A DNA stretch of 64,000 nucleotides from Gilliamella sp. ESL0405 (GCF_019469205.1 NZ_CP048265.1:62001-126000); one strand, 5' to 3'. Positions 29,310-38,580 are shown, counted from the first letter of the stretch. Program-made: numbers and translations. Notes: generated by a model not told the origin, from the letters alone.

Positions 29310-30824
29310 CTATTTAATTGGACGCATTGTTGGGAATAAAATGACGTCTCGAATTGTATGGCTATTGGTAAATAGCATTACGGTTCTATCAATCCCAATT
29401 CCTAGCCCTGCTGTCGGCGGTAAACCATGTTCTAATGCAGTGATATAATCTTCATCATAGAACATAGCTTCATCGTCACCGGCATCTTTTTGCGATACTT
29501 GATCAGCAAAACGTTGTGCTTGGTCTTCGGCATCGTTAAGTTCTGAGAAGCCATTACCAATTTCACGACCACCAATAAAGAACTCGAATCGGTCTGTCAC
29601 AAATGGGTTTTCATCGTTTCGACGAGCTAGTGGTGAGACTTCTGCCGGGTATTCGGTGATAAATGTTGGTTGAATCAGATTAGCTTCGGCAACTTCTTCA
29701 AAAATTTCAGTCACAACTCGACCAAGCCCCCAGCCTTTTTCCACTTTGATTCCCACGGCTTTTGCAATCGCACAGGCTTTATCAAAATCATCTAAATCCG
29801 CATTATTGGTTTCTGGTCGATAATGACAAATCGCTTCACGCATGGTCATTTTGATAAATGGTTTACCAAAATCAAAAGTGTGTTCACCGTATTGTACAAC
29901 TGCATCACCGGTTACCGCGATAGCTAAGCGACGGAATAGTGCTTCGGTTAATACAATCAGATCTTTATAATCGGCATACGCCATATACATTTCCATCATG
30001 GTAAATTCCGGATTATGTCTTGGCGAAACCCCTTCGTTACGGAAGTTACGGTTAATTTCAAACACACGCTCAAAGCCACCGACGACCAAACGTTTTAAGT
30101 AGAGTTCTGGTGCGATTCGTAAGTACATATCTAAATCGAGGGCGTTATGATGCGTAATAAAAGGTTTAGCTGATGCCCCACCAGGAATCACTTGCATCAT
30201 TGGGGTTTCAACTTCCATAAAGTGGTTTTCTAACATGAAGTTACGGATTTCAGTTACCACTTTTGAGCGAGCGATAAAGGTATTTCTTGATTCTTCATTA
30301 GTGATAAGATCCAAATAACGTTGACGATAACGCATCTCTTGATCCGCAAGGCCATGAAATTTATCCGGTAATGGTCGTAGCGCTTTGGTTAATAAACGAA
30401 TCTCTTCACAGTGAATCGAAAGCTCCCCTGTTTTGGTTTTAAATAGATAACCTTTAGCACCAACAATATCGCCTAAATCCCATTTTTTGAACTGCTCGTT
30501 ATAATAGTTTTCAGGTAAATCATCTCGGGTCACATAAAGTTGGATTTGTCCCGCAACATCTTGTAAAGAAACAAAAGAAGCTTTACCCATAATACGGCGC
30601 ATCATCATACGGCCGGCAACGGTAACGGTAATTTTATTTTCAATTAATTCTTCGTTGGTTTTATCGTCATACAATTTATGAAGATCACTTGAAATAGCAT
30701 CACGACGAAAATCATTTGGGAAAGCAATACCTTGCTGGCGAATATTTGCTAGCTTTTCACGACGGATAGCTAGTTCGTTATTTAACTCTTCAATATGGTT
30801 TTGTTGCTCTTGCTGTGTTGACAT
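29310..30824 (-). CDS. lysS: Lysyl-tRNA synthetase (class II)
   Basis: A 504-residue cytosolic synthetase. The N-terminal OB-fold anticodon domain spans about residues 60-150. Class II motif 2 is [19 protein letters not shown] and motif 3 is [11 protein letters not shown] near the C-terminus. Length equals E. coli LysS (505). It starts 30 bases after prfB, the conserved prfB-lysS operon. Confidence 0.99.
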   Translation of the reverse strand: MSTQQEQQNHIEELNNELAIRREKLANIRQQGIAFPNDFRRDAISSDLHKLYDDKTNEELIENKITVTVAGRMMMRRIMGKASFVSLQDVAGQIQLYVTRDDLPENYYNEQFKKWDLGDIVGAKGYLFKTKTGELSIHCEEIRLLTKALRPLPDKFHGLADQEMRYRQRYLDLITNEESRNTFIARSKVVTEIRNFMLENHFMEVETPMMQVIPGGASAKPFITHHNALDLDMYLRIAPELYLKRLVVGGFERVFEINRNFRNEGVSPRHNPEFTMMEMYMAYADYKDLIVLTEALFRRLAIAVTGDAVVQYGEHTFDFGKPFIKMTMREAICHYRPETNNADLDDFDKACAIAKAVGIKVEKGWGLGRVVTEIFEEVAEANLIQPTFITEYPAEVSPLARRNDENPFVTDRFEFFIGGREIGNGFSELNDAEDQAQRFADQVSQKDAGDDEAMFYDEDYITALEHGLPPTAGLGIGIDRTVMLFTNSHTIRDVILFPTMRPIK

Positions 30825-30854
30825 AATTTTACCTTTTATTTATAACCAAGCGGT

Positions 30855-31953
30855 TTATAAACCTGCTTTTAAGCTTTCTTCAATAAATTGATCTAAATCA
30901 CCGTCTAAAACGGCCTGAGTGTTACGCGTTTCAACGCCGGTACGCAAATCTTTAATTCTTGAGTCATCAAGCACATAAGAACGAATTTGACTGCCCCAAC
31001 CGATATCAGATTTGTTTTCTTCCATCTGCTGTTTTTCAGCGTTTTTCTTTTGCATCTCAAGTTCGTACAGTTTTGCTTTTAACTGTTTCATGGCCTGATC
31101 TTTATTACTATGCTGAGAACGGTTATTTTGACACTGCGTCACAATTCCCGTCGGCACATGCGTGATTCGAACAGCTGATTCCGTTTTATTGACATGTTGT
31201 CCGCCGGCGCCGGATGCTCGGTAAACATCAATACGAAGATCAGCGGGGTTAATATCGATATCAATATTATCATCAATTTCCGGATAGACAAAAACCGATG
31301 CAAATGATGTATGACGGCGATTACCTGAATCAAATGGGCTTTTACGAACTAAACGATGTACGCCGGTTTCGGTACGTAACCAACCATAAGCATAGTCACC
31401 CGATACTTTGATTGTCGCAGATTTAATGCCGGCAACATCACCGTCAGAAACTTCCATAACCTCAGTTGTAAATCCTTTCGATTCAGCCCAACGTAAGTAC
31501 ATTCTCAGTAACATTTCAGCCCAATCTTGCGCTTCAGTACCACCAGACCCCGACTGTATATCTAAATAACAATCGGCACTGTCATAATCACCGGAGAACA
31601 TACGGCGAAACTCAAGTCCGGCCAGTTTCTTTTCTAACTGTTCAAGCTCAGTATTAGCCTCATCGAAAGTTTCTTGGTCTTCGGCTTCAATAGCAAGTTC
31701 AAGTAAACCTTCGACATCGTCAAGACCTTGGGTTAATGAGTTGATAGTATTTATGATTTCTTCAAGTGTGACTCGTTCTTTACCTAACGCTTGTGCTTTT
31801 TCGGGATCTGCCCAAACTTCGGACTGTTCTAATTCGGCGTTGACTTCTTCAAGCCGCTCTTTCTTGAGATCATAGTCAAAGATACCCCCGAATCACGTTT
31901 GTGCGCTCGGTAAGTTCGGCTATTTTGGATTTTATCGGATTAATTTCAAACAT
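30855..31953 (-). CDS. prfB: Peptide chain release factor 2, with programmed +1 frameshift
   Basis: A 365-residue RF2 that reads UAA and UGA and releases the finished peptide. It is split over two frames. Codons 1-25 run from the ATG at 31953 ([17 protein letters not shown]) to CTT at 31881-31879, followed by an in-frame TGA (31878-31876). The second frame begins with GAC at 31877-31875 and runs to 30855. The site has the classic layout: internal Shine-Dalgarno GGGGGTAT, then CTT TGA C. The tripeptide SPF (stop recognition) and GGQ in GAGGQHVNK are present. Total length equals E. coli RF2. High RF2 reads the TGA and stops, so the gene senses its own product. Confidence 0.97.
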
Positions 31954-32071
31954 GTGTTAATTTGTTCGGTTTTCTGATATTTAAATAATCGCCCATTGTA
32001 GCGGATTTAAGTATATTTTAGCAATTGCCAATTTGTTATCGGGTCAATGCAATGAGCTTAATTAAGAAAAA

Positions 32072-32092
32072 AATGACGCTTAAAGCGTCATT
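32072..32092 (-). terminator. Rho-independent terminator of sodA
   Basis: AATGACGCT (32072-32080) pairs with AGCGTCATT (32084-32092). On the - strand a T-run follows, about 35 bases past the sodA stop. Confidence 0.88.
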
Positions 32093-32124
32093 GATCAAAC
32101 AGGAGGGTATGAAGTTTAAAAAGT

Positions 32125-32751
32125 CTATTTTTTAGCTTGAGCGTATAACTCAGCAACTTTGTCCCAGTTAATGACATTCCAAAATGCACCGATATAATCA
32201 ACACGACGATTTTGGTATTTCAAATAGTAAGCGTGTTCCCACACATCTAAAGTTAAAATTGGCGTACCTGAAACACCTGAAAATTTTTCGCCCATTACCG
32301 GTGAATCTTGATTTGCAGTAGAGACAACTTCTAGTTTGCCATTTTGCAATACTAACCAAGCCCAACCAGAACCAAAACGAGTGGCAGCGGCGTTTGAAAA
32401 TTTCTCTTTAAATGCATCAACTGAACCAAAATCTTTCTCAATCGCTGCTTTTAGTTCGCCTTTAAGTTCAGTACCAACTTTGAGTAGTTCCCAAAATAGG
32501 GTGTGATTAACATGACCACCCACGTTGTTTTTAATTCCAGTCAGTTTGTCTGCTGGTACTTTGTCTAAATTTTGAAGTAAAGTTTCAGGGCATAAATCTT
32601 TGAGTTCGGCCGGTAAAGATTCTAAAAGTGCGTTAGCATTGTTGACATAAGTTTGATGATGTTTGTCATGGTGAAGATGCATCGTTTCTGAATCGATATA
32701 CGGTTCTAATGCGTCATAAGCATAAGGAAGTGGTGGTAATGTATAGGCCAT
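32125..32751 (-). CDS. sodA: Superoxide dismutase, manganese type
   Basis: A 208-residue cytosolic enzyme that converts superoxide to oxygen and hydrogen peroxide. Metal ligands are His27 (in HHDKHHQTY), the His in [10 protein letters not shown], and Asp and His in LDVWEHAYY. The Gln in STANQDSP, at the position used by Mn enzymes, and overall similarity favour SodA over FeSOD. Length is close to E. coli SodA (206). The ribosome site is AAGGAGTAT. Confidence 0.95.
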   Translation of the reverse strand: MAYTLPPLPYAYDALEPYIDSETMHLHHDKHHQTYVNNANALLESLPAELKDLCPETLLQNLDKVPADKLTGIKNNVGGHVNHTLFWELLKVGTELKGELKAAIEKDFGSVDAFKEKFSNAAATRFGSGWAWLVLQNGKLEVVSTANQDSPVMGEKFSGVSGTPILTLDVWEHAYYLKYQNRRVDYIGAFWNVINWDKVAELYAQAKK

Positions 32752-32895
32752 GAGGATACTCCTTTCAAAATTAGATTTTAGTTATTGCTTTAATTAATTG
32801 AGTATACGGTTAAATTGTTTTACTCACAATCTATTGTTTAGATAGTTAATGACTATTTAATAATTAATCAATTTATACCAATTTAGCGTTTAATA
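32752..32895. promoter_or_regulatory. Upstream region of sodA
   Basis: AT-rich leader of sodA on the - strand. I saw no convincing Fur or SoxRS site by eye. Confidence 0.25.
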
Positions 32896-33180
32896 TTAAT
32901 GAGTGTCATGATTGGTTAGGCGTGGGATAGACATCATAATAGCATCATTTTCGCTGACTAATTTTACTTCCTGATAATAAGCTATTAAGTTTTTCAATGT
33001 TAAACGGAGATTGGTCATTTTGTTATATTGCAAATACATATCTATATCTTTTAGCTGTCTGAATAAAACCGGATGATGTTTTTTATGCAAGTAGCAATAT
33101 GAACGATTATTAAGATCGGCGACACTAAATGACTTGCGATTTTTCCACCAATGAAATTTACGTTTTAAGGTAAAATACTT
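32896..33180 (-). pseudogene. Start-less ORF, possible relic of an unidentified gene
   Basis: An open frame of 94 codons runs from 33180 (just after a TAA) to a stop at 32896. It reads like coding sequence (LKRKFHWWKNRKSFSVADL and HKKHHPVLFRQLKDID) but has no ATG or GTG start. The only usable start is TTG at 33090, which would give 64 residues and discard the Trp-rich part. The pattern of HP-x-L, an R-x-T-L-K helix and YY faintly recalls the DUF535 (VirK/YbjX) N-terminus, but I am not sure. It is probably the remains of a truncated gene. Confidence 0.35.
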
Positions 33181-33274
33181 TTACCTAATTTTAGCCTCAA
33201 ATTACGCCGTTTTTCTGGCTTATCTACTTGATCATTTCGCCTAACTACAATTATTACAATGAACAATCAACCTC

Positions 33275-34003
33275 TTAATTTGAGGTTGATGATAGGTAAA
33301 GTTGGGTAAGTTTATCTAAGAAAACAAAGAGTTTATAATTCATCTTACTGTAATCATGACTGCGTAATTTATCTTCGGTATCAACAAAACGATATTTAGC
33401 GGCTTGATTAAGATCATTTTGCGAGTGGGCAATCAACTTTTCAACCACTTCATGGGTTAACTCCATATGACATTGAAAACCATACACCAATTTGCCATAA
33501 GCAATAATTTGTCGTGGACAGCCTTCACTATAAGCAATGATTTTGGCATCTTGAGTTAAACCCGGCATATCATTGTGCCAGTGGCCGACCGCCAAACTAT
33601 CACCGAAATGAGAAAAAAGCGGATTTCTTTTGCCTGCTTCGGTCAACGTAATTGGGAATTTGCCAATCTCTTTTTCCGGACTATGCTCGAAATATGCACC
33701 TAAGGCTTCACCAATTAGTTGCGAGCCAAGACAGACACCGATGACTATTTTTTGTAATTTAATTGCCGTAGATATGACGGCCTGCTCGGCTAATGAGTCA
33801 AAATGCGGGCACTCTTTTTTTGTCGTTGCTGGCGATTGTGGTCCGCCCATGATAATCAACATATCAATCTTATCTATCTTATCGGGAAGCGGCTGACCAA
33901 GATAAACACGAGAATAACTAATGGTGTGTTGATGCATTTTTGCCCATTGCTCATATGCGCCAGGTGCTTCGAAATCTTCGTGGATGATAAAGTGCACATG
34001 CAT
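33275..34003 (-). CDS. Class I glutamine amidotransferase (GMP-synthase-like, YfeJ-like)
   Basis: A 242-residue stand-alone glutaminase-fold protein. The nucleophile elbow is GVCLGSQLIG with Cys91; catalytic His179 and Glu181 are in GFQCHMEL. The oxyanion region is IMGGPQSP (51-58). The family removes ammonia from glutamine or cleaves gamma-glutamyl compounds; the exact substrate cannot be read from the sequence. A hairpin surrounds the stop codon (33266-33274 with 33282-33290). It is on the edge of the accessory region and may be core. Confidence 0.88.
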   Translation of the reverse strand: MHVHFIIHEDFEAPGAYEQWAKMHQHTISYSRVYLGQPLPDKIDKIDMLIIMGGPQSPATTKKECPHFDSLAEQAVISTAIKLQKIVIGVCLGSQLIGEALGAYFEHSPEKEIGKFPITLTEAGKRNPLFSHFGDSLAVGHWHNDMPGLTQDAKIIAYSEGCPRQIIAYGKLVYGFQCHMELTHEVVEKLIAHSQNDLNQAAKYRFVDTEDKLRSHDYSKMNYKLFVFLDKLTQLYLSSTSN

Positions 34004-34240
34004 TGGTAAATCTCCTTTAATCTTATCGATCTGTGTCCTACTCTATATTGAATATGGACAATTAAGCGCGATGTTTATTATGAATCTTTTATTAAGAAAT
34101 ACAATAGTGAAGATTTGGCGTATTATGCGGGAGCTGGGGAGATATTTGGTATAAAAATCTGCTTTAACAGGTTTCAGAATTCCTAAAATTGGCTCCAGCG
34201 AGAGATTTTATGGTTTTAGCGCAATGATGTAGAAAAATGA
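34004..34240. other. Intergenic region at the left end of the accessory region
   Basis: No supported gene. It contains the GATase leader on the - strand and AT-rich sequence leading into gene remnants. Confidence 0.4.
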
Positions 34241-34366
34241 CATATTGTAAAAAATAATTGGGTAGATATTGAATATCATTATATTATTGGAAGAAAAGAA
34301 TATGAAAAAAGTAATATTTATGAAGGGTATTCTTGGATTAAATTCACAATTCAATCTATCAAATAA
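34241..34366 (+). pseudogene. C-terminal gene remnant
   Basis: A 41-codon open frame without a start, directly after a TGA. It reads HIVKNNWVDIEYHYIIG, continues EYEKSNIYEGYSW and stops at 34364-34366. The composition (Asn, Tyr, Ile, Glu) is like that of the neighbouring small exported proteins. It is probably the tail of a deleted gene. Confidence 0.45.
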
Positions 34367-34386
34367 GATTATAAATGGATGACAAA

Positions 34387-34689
34387 ATGAAATTATTAAA
34401 GATGTTAATAATACTATTACTATTAATTAAATGTTTTACCCAAATTCTTATTTGCAAGGATGATCCTACTGTCTTTTTGGCGCTAAAATTAAATCCTCTT
34501 TCTGAAAACTATAGTTATATTAATGATTTAAGTTACAATAGTTATTATGTTTTGTTTTCTGATGAAAATGAAATGATAGGACAAAATATCATTGATATGA
34601 TTTATAAGATTCCTTTAATTCTTTATATTTCAGTTTTACTTATACTGTTTTTTTTAAAACGTAAAAATACAAAAGAGAAAACCCTATGA
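34387..34689 (+). CDS. Small two-helix membrane protein, unknown function
   Basis: A 100-residue protein with an N-terminal hydrophobic helix (LLKMLIILLLLIKCF), about 50 periplasm-like residues rich in Asn, Ser, Tyr, and a C-terminal helix (LILYISVLLILFFL) followed by Lys-rich residues. The topology suggests both ends in the cytoplasm. The ATG at 34387 has GGA at 7 bases, better than the in-frame ATG at 34375. Its stop overlaps the next start (ATGA at 34686-34689). I do not recognise a family. Confidence 0.5.
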   Translation: MKLLKMLIILLLLIKCFTQILICKDDPTVFLALKLNPLSENYSYINDLSYNSYYVLFSDENEMIGQNIIDMIYKIPLILYISVLLILFFLKRKNTKEKTL

Positions 34690-34778
34690 AGCAATTTTTA
34701 CCACATATTACTTTTTGGGGTTTGAATTTTTTTGCTTTTCCTGTCAGTCGACTTAATAGTAAAAGGAAACAATTTTAA
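34686..34778 (+). CDS. Very small ORF coupled to the preceding gene
   Basis: A 30-codon frame, MKQFLPHITFWGLNFF then AFPVSRLNSKRK, begins in the ATGA overlap with the upstream gene and ends 2 bases before the lipoprotein ATG. A T7 run lies near codon 16; a one-base slip there would carry the frame directly into the lipoprotein gene without a stop. It is either a small membrane peptide or a broken gene. Confidence 0.35.
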   Translation: MKQFLPHITFWGLNFFAFPVSRLNSKRKQF

Positions 34779-34779
34779 A

Positions 34780-35454
34780 ATGAGAATATTATTACTGATT
34801 CTATTGTCTTTGGCTAACATAGCATGTAGTCAAAAAATAGAAAATCAATCAGCAGTGACTCAAACAATCCCACATTTTGATGCTACGGTTTATCAACTTA
34901 TTGACCTTTTTAATAAAAAGAATTTTAAAGAAATTAACCAATATATTAATAAAGATATAGGTCTTTTCATTGTATATAATGGAAGTACCAGCCCAACAAT
35001 GAGAAGAATTGAACAATTTAAATCGAATAATAAAATAATTGAAAATACAATACCGTCTTGGGTAGACGATGAATTGCTAGGTTTTTCAATATCTGGCAAT
35101 CCTAAAATACAATATGAACAATATCCTACATTTGATCCATGTAGTGAAAAAGTCACTAAACTAGGTCTGTATGCCAATTCAAAAGAAAAAAATATTGAGG
35201 CTTTAAAAATAGCGCTTGATTATTATCATTGGGAACTAAAACACTATCAATTTGAAAAAAATCCTGTTTGGGAGGAATATCAAGCCATTGCCGATATAAT
35301 AGCCCCTAAAACAGTTAAAGTTGTTTATATAGAAAACTTTCCAGGTATAATACCGAATCATGAAAAAAATATTTTTATATTTTATCTAACCCAATTAGAT
35401 AATAAATGGTATTTATCCATTCTAGATTTTTATACTATGGATTGCAGTGCATAA
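34780..35454 (+). CDS. Putative lipoprotein, unknown function
   Basis: A 224-residue protein with signal peptide and lipobox NIAC (Cys17). The mature part is mixed alpha/beta with QLIDLFNKKNFKEINQYI near the start, and it ends in the short tail YTMDCSA. It has no recognised family. The ATG at 34780 is preceded by AAGGAAA; a longer TTG start at 34732 is rejected because it would bury the signal peptide. The last 30 bases of the gene lie in a 66-bp sequence repeated at 36230. Confidence 0.65.
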   Translation: MRILLLILLSLANIACSQKIENQSAVTQTIPHFDATVYQLIDLFNKKNFKEINQYINKDIGLFIVYNGSTSPTMRRIEQFKSNNKIIENTIPSWVDDELLGFSISGNPKIQYEQYPTFDPCSEKVTKLGLYANSKEKNIEALKIALDYYHWELKHYQFEKNPVWEEYQAIADIIAPKTVKVVYIENFPGIIPNHEKNIFIFYLTQLDNKWYLSILDFYTMDCSA

Positions 35455-35490
35455 AATGCGTGGTAATAAAAAAATATATCGGCAAAAATT
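35425..35490. repeat. Direct repeat, copy 1 (66 bp)
   Basis: The same sequence recurs at 36230-36295 with 5 mismatches. This copy covers the final codons (YTMDCSA and stop) of the lipoprotein gene and about 35 bases after it. Confidence 0.85.
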
Positions 35491-35521
35491 AGACTAAATT
35501 CCTATAATACCAAAGATAAAG

Positions 35522-36121
35522 ATGATGAAAATGAAAATAAACCGCACTACCATAAAAATTAAAAACTATTTGATTAGTTTATTTTTAGCAATTTTTTTAC
35601 CATTCGGTTGTAATGCCTACGAAAATCAATATATAGATACAAAATTTGTCTATGAAGCACAATATGATCGAAATAATGATTATTTTAAATCAAAAGAGTT
35701 AGACAAGCTTTTTAATCTTAATAATGAAGACTATATGCTTCCAGATACTTTTGGTCTTGATGCAGAGTTTTATTATGTTCGACCCATTGAAATTAAAGAT
35801 AATCATAAAAATTTTTATATTCTCTTATATGATAAAAATGACATTTTAAGAGATGTGCTCCTCGTTGCTAATAAATATGTATATTCTATTGATGTTCGAT
35901 TAGAAAATAATAAAAATGGAATTTGCTTGGGTACATTTGATGAAGAAAATGTTTTTTTTGAGATTGAAAAAATTTATGAAGTCACTAAGGAAGTAAAATT
36001 AAAACCTTTACCAATTGAAACCAAAATATTGGACTGCCCTATACCTGCTGATTACAATACTGAGGATAATATAGGAATGGAAGATTACTTCAAATATGGC
36101 GTATTACGCAATAGAAAATAA
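35522..36121 (+). CDS. Putative exported protein, unknown function
   Basis: A 199-residue protein with a hydrophobic leader (LISLFLAIFLPF). A Cys follows at FGCNAY; this is either a weak lipobox or a normal signal-peptidase I site after CNA. The mature protein is acidic, with a Tyr/Phe-rich core and a repeated IL-Y-D-K-NDILRDVLL pattern that faintly echoes the YDILLG stretch of the gene at 37814, so the two may be distant paralogues. A long hairpin terminator follows. No known family was recognised. Confidence 0.6.
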   Translation: MMKMKINRTTIKIKNYLISLFLAIFLPFGCNAYENQYIDTKFVYEAQYDRNNDYFKSKELDKLFNLNNEDYMLPDTFGLDAEFYYVRPIEIKDNHKNFYILLYDKNDILRDVLLVANKYVYSIDVRLENNKNGICLGTFDEENVFFEIEKIYEVTKEVKLKPLPIETKILDCPIPADYNTEDNIGMEDYFKYGVLRNRK

Positions 36122-36171
36122 TAGTTTTAAAAAAGAATTAGTTTTAAATAGTTTTATAGAAAATCAACATA

Positions 36172-36238
36172 AAAATCCTGAATAATGATATACCAATTTA
36201 TTGCGACTAAATGATATATAATTATTCAGGATTTTTTT
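36172..36238 (+). terminator. Long-stem terminator after the exported protein gene
   Basis: AAAATCCTGAATAAT (36172-36186) pairs perfectly over 15 bp with ATTATTCAGGATTTT (36221-36235), with a T-run. The 34-base loop is unusually large. The second copy of the 66-bp repeat overlaps the right arm. Confidence 0.75.
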
Positions 36239-36295
36239 ACTATGGATTGCCGTGCATAATATGCGTGATAATAAAAAAATATATTGGCAAAAATT
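36230..36295. repeat. Direct repeat, copy 2 (66 bp)
   Basis: 61 of 66 positions match 35425-35490. Here it is not part of an intact gene: the duplicated codons read TMDCRA and stop, the tail of a lost copy of the lipoprotein. It indicates a past tandem duplication. Confidence 0.85.
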
Positions 36296-36490
36296 GTTAT
36301 TATTCAAAGTAACTTATCAATTAAAAATCCACCTAAAATAAAGAAGAAATAAATTCACTATTATCTGAAATCAGGTATATACTCTCCATAAATTCTGAAA
36401 ACCGCACTCATATACTGCACTCGTTATTCTATACAAGCGTTTTTAAAGTACGGGGGAAACACTGTAAAAAATAAACAAGGAATATTGGCA
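36296..36490. other. AT-rich leader before the 36491 lipoprotein
   Basis: No gene seen. It includes the AAGGA ribosome site at 36477-36481 for the next gene. Confidence 0.4.
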
Positions 36491-37519
36491 ATGAGATTGA
36501 TAATAGTATGTTTCACCATCCTATTAATGATAGGTTGTAAGCAAATGGCGAATAGCCAACCGATTAATAAAAATAAAAAAGACCATTTTATTACCCAAAT
36601 TATGCAAGCTCCGCTTGCCAGCCCGCCAATTGGTGATAAACATGTTTTATATCCTTTTGCCACACATTGGCAACATGCAGACACAGAAAATGAACGTTCG
36701 GGGAGTGAAAAAGCTTTTGATGAATTGGCCGGAAATTTAGATAAGCAGTCCCAATCAGAACAATCCTATAAGATTACTTTAACCCAAGAAAATTTAAAGC
36801 AGATTGTTCAGGATTCCTATGATATCCCATTTAATATCAACGATATTTTAAACCAGAAGATTACAGTTCATGTGGAAAAAATAGCCGGCTTTCCTCAGTT
36901 TGATCTGTTTCTACTCACCACCGAGAACCTTGAGTTAGAATGCAACCATTGCGAGTATGGAAATCATCTTGTTTTTCAATCCATTATATCTATCAGCTCT
37001 CATCAAATTGTGGATAGATTAGTAGCCACTTACGAATATGGAAATGATCTGAGTAGAGGCTATCGATTTTTCTATTATGATAATGGGAAAATAATTATTA
37101 GGAGATTTGGCAGTAATGAGACAGACAGTGCTGCTAAAGAAAAAAGAACATATCAACTCACCCCCCAAGGCAAATTCATCCGTTATTATGATACTAATGG
37201 TTCTTTTCAAAATACAGATCTTAATGTTACAGAGGAAGGTTTAGTTCAAAACCATACTCGCGAGGGGGTATGGATAGAGATAACAGGCAGTAAATATGCG
37301 CCTCTAGATATCGGTTATATTTATCTCGAATCGGAATATAAAAATGGTTTACTTGATGGTGTCCGGAAATGTTATCAATTAGACTATCAAAAGAAATTAG
37401 ATGGTTCTAAGGATCTATCTTCTGCTAAAAAAGGCAAACTTTTGTACACAGAAACCTATAAAGACGGTGAGCTTGTCGAACGTAAATTTGTGGATAAAGA
37501 AATTGATGAATTGAATTAA
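36491..37519 (+). CDS. Putative lipoprotein with MORN/YwqK-like C-terminus
   Basis: A 342-residue lipoprotein with lipobox LMIGC. The mid part is beta-rich with a CNHC pair; the C-terminal part has repeats of the type EGVWIEI, YKNGLLDGVRK and YKDGELVERKF. These resemble MORN/YwqK repeats. YwqK-type proteins include immunity factors in toxin loci, but this link is inference. The ATG at 36491 has AAGGA 9 bases upstream; the longer TTG start adds only two codons. The gene is less AT-rich than its neighbours. Confidence 0.65.
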   Translation: MRLIIVCFTILLMIGCKQMANSQPINKNKKDHFITQIMQAPLASPPIGDKHVLYPFATHWQHADTENERSGSEKAFDELAGNLDKQSQSEQSYKITLTQENLKQIVQDSYDIPFNINDILNQKITVHVEKIAGFPQFDLFLLTTENLELECNHCEYGNHLVFQSIISISSHQIVDRLVATYEYGNDLSRGYRFFYYDNGKIIIRRFGSNETDSAAKEKRTYQLTPQGKFIRYYDTNGSFQNTDLNVTEEGLVQNHTREGVWIEITGSKYAPLDIGYIYLESEYKNGLLDGVRKCYQLDYQKKLDGSKDLSSAKKGKLLYTETYKDGELVERKFVDKEIDELN

Positions 37520-37585
37520 AGATTGTGTAGTAAACAAATGATTATTATGCTTATCACCCTCATAAATATGAATGGTGGTAAGTAA

Positions 37586-37777
37586 ACAATATTACCTCAC
37601 GGCTATTGGCAGGAGGTAACAGAAGAGCAAGCTAAGTCATTATCTTGTTTAGTTAAATTTCTTTTACAACACTATAATTTAACAATAGATGATGTAAAAT
37701 GTCACGAAGATTTATGTGCAAAAGATCCAAATGAAGGAAAAGATGTAAATAAAAAAATGATGAATTATTGGCATTAA
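37586..37777 (+). pseudogene. Fragment resembling the C-terminal end of an N-acetylmuramoyl-L-alanine amidase
   Basis: A 63-codon start-less frame: LPHGYWQEVTEEQAKSL, then VKFLLQHYNLTIDDV, KCHEDLCAKDPNEGKDV and stop. The order of an EEQ helix, an IPxDxV-like turn, a conserved His, and DPxxGKD follows the end of Amidase_2/PGRP domains (zinc His, then K-DPG). It starts right after a TAA and lacks the rest of the domain. It could be the remains of a phage or interbacterial peptidoglycan amidase. Confidence 0.5.
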
Positions 37778-37813
37778 TTATATAAAAAAATTTAACAGTT
37801 TAAGCGTAAAATA

Positions 37814-38578
37814 ATGAATAAATTTTTAATACTGATAACAAGCTTATTAATAATTTTCTCTTGTAAAGCGCAAGATGAGATTACCAATATTTCTAAGTCA
37901 TGTCATGATTTAAAATTTCGAAATCTAATTTATTATCAAATGTGTTTAGATTGGAATTTAAGTGCAGACAATATTCTCGAAATTACTCAAAATAAGCACG
38001 AAGAGTACTTACCTGATGATGTTAATTTTGAACATTTCTATGGTTTTACCCCTGATGGTATCTATATTAAAGCTGAATTAACGAAAAATAATAAACTTTA
38101 TGATATCCTGTTAGGTTCGCAGTCATGGTTTTTACTTACCGATAAGCACACTGAACAATCACAACTATATTCTTATCGAGATCCTAAAAATTCTCGATAC
38201 TTTCTAGGGGACTTTGTCACCGAAGCATTAGTTGAACAACATCCTGAGTTAGAAGAACGCTACAAACAACATTATCAAACAGCAATTAACACTATTTCGC
38301 AATATCAACCAACTACCTTAAAAGATTTTAATGGTCATTATTTTTCCACTAATTTAACTGTTACTATTAGTGATACTAAGATTAAACTCAATACGCTTGA
38401 TTATGATTTACCATTATTCCTAAAAGACGATGACAATATTTGCGCCTATCAAGGATTAGCAAAAGAACAAACACAAGGCGATTTTATCTTTACCCTGTTT
38501 ATTAAGGATAAAAAATATTATTTTCAATCACCAGACTTTATGGATAATAAAATGATTGAAGTTTATAAAAGAGATTAA
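37814..38578 (+). CDS. Putative lipoprotein, unknown function
   Basis: A 254-residue lipoprotein with lipobox IIFSC (Cys17). The mature part has several Cys (CHD, MCLD, ICAY) and beta-like patterns (GFTPDGIYIKAEL, NLTVTISDTKIKL). The N-terminus MNKFLIL is repeated by a broken gene at 39733. It lies directly after the amidase fragment and 2 bases before the next, broken gene, as an immunity gene might; no family was recognised. Confidence 0.62.
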   Translation: MNKFLILITSLLIIFSCKAQDEITNISKSCHDLKFRNLIYYQMCLDWNLSADNILEITQNKHEEYLPDDVNFEHFYGFTPDGIYIKAELTKNNKLYDILLGSQSWFLLTDKHTEQSQLYSYRDPKNSRYFLGDFVTEALVEQHPELEERYKQHYQTAINTISQYQPTTLKDFNGHYFSTNLTVTISDTKIKLNTLDYDLPLFLKDDDNICAYQGLAKEQTQGDFIFTLFIKDKKYYFQSPDFMDNKMIEVYKRD

Positions 38579-38580
38579 AA

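Noticed and set aside
30855..31601. A truncated release factor 2 gene.
   Set aside because: The missing N-terminus lies in another frame joined by the classic programmed frameshift site.
34189..34196. TTGGCTCC, also found at the tRNA-Asn 3' end, as a possible att site of the accessory region.
   Set aside because: Only 8 bases match; attachment repeats are usually longer, and no integrase gene is seen.
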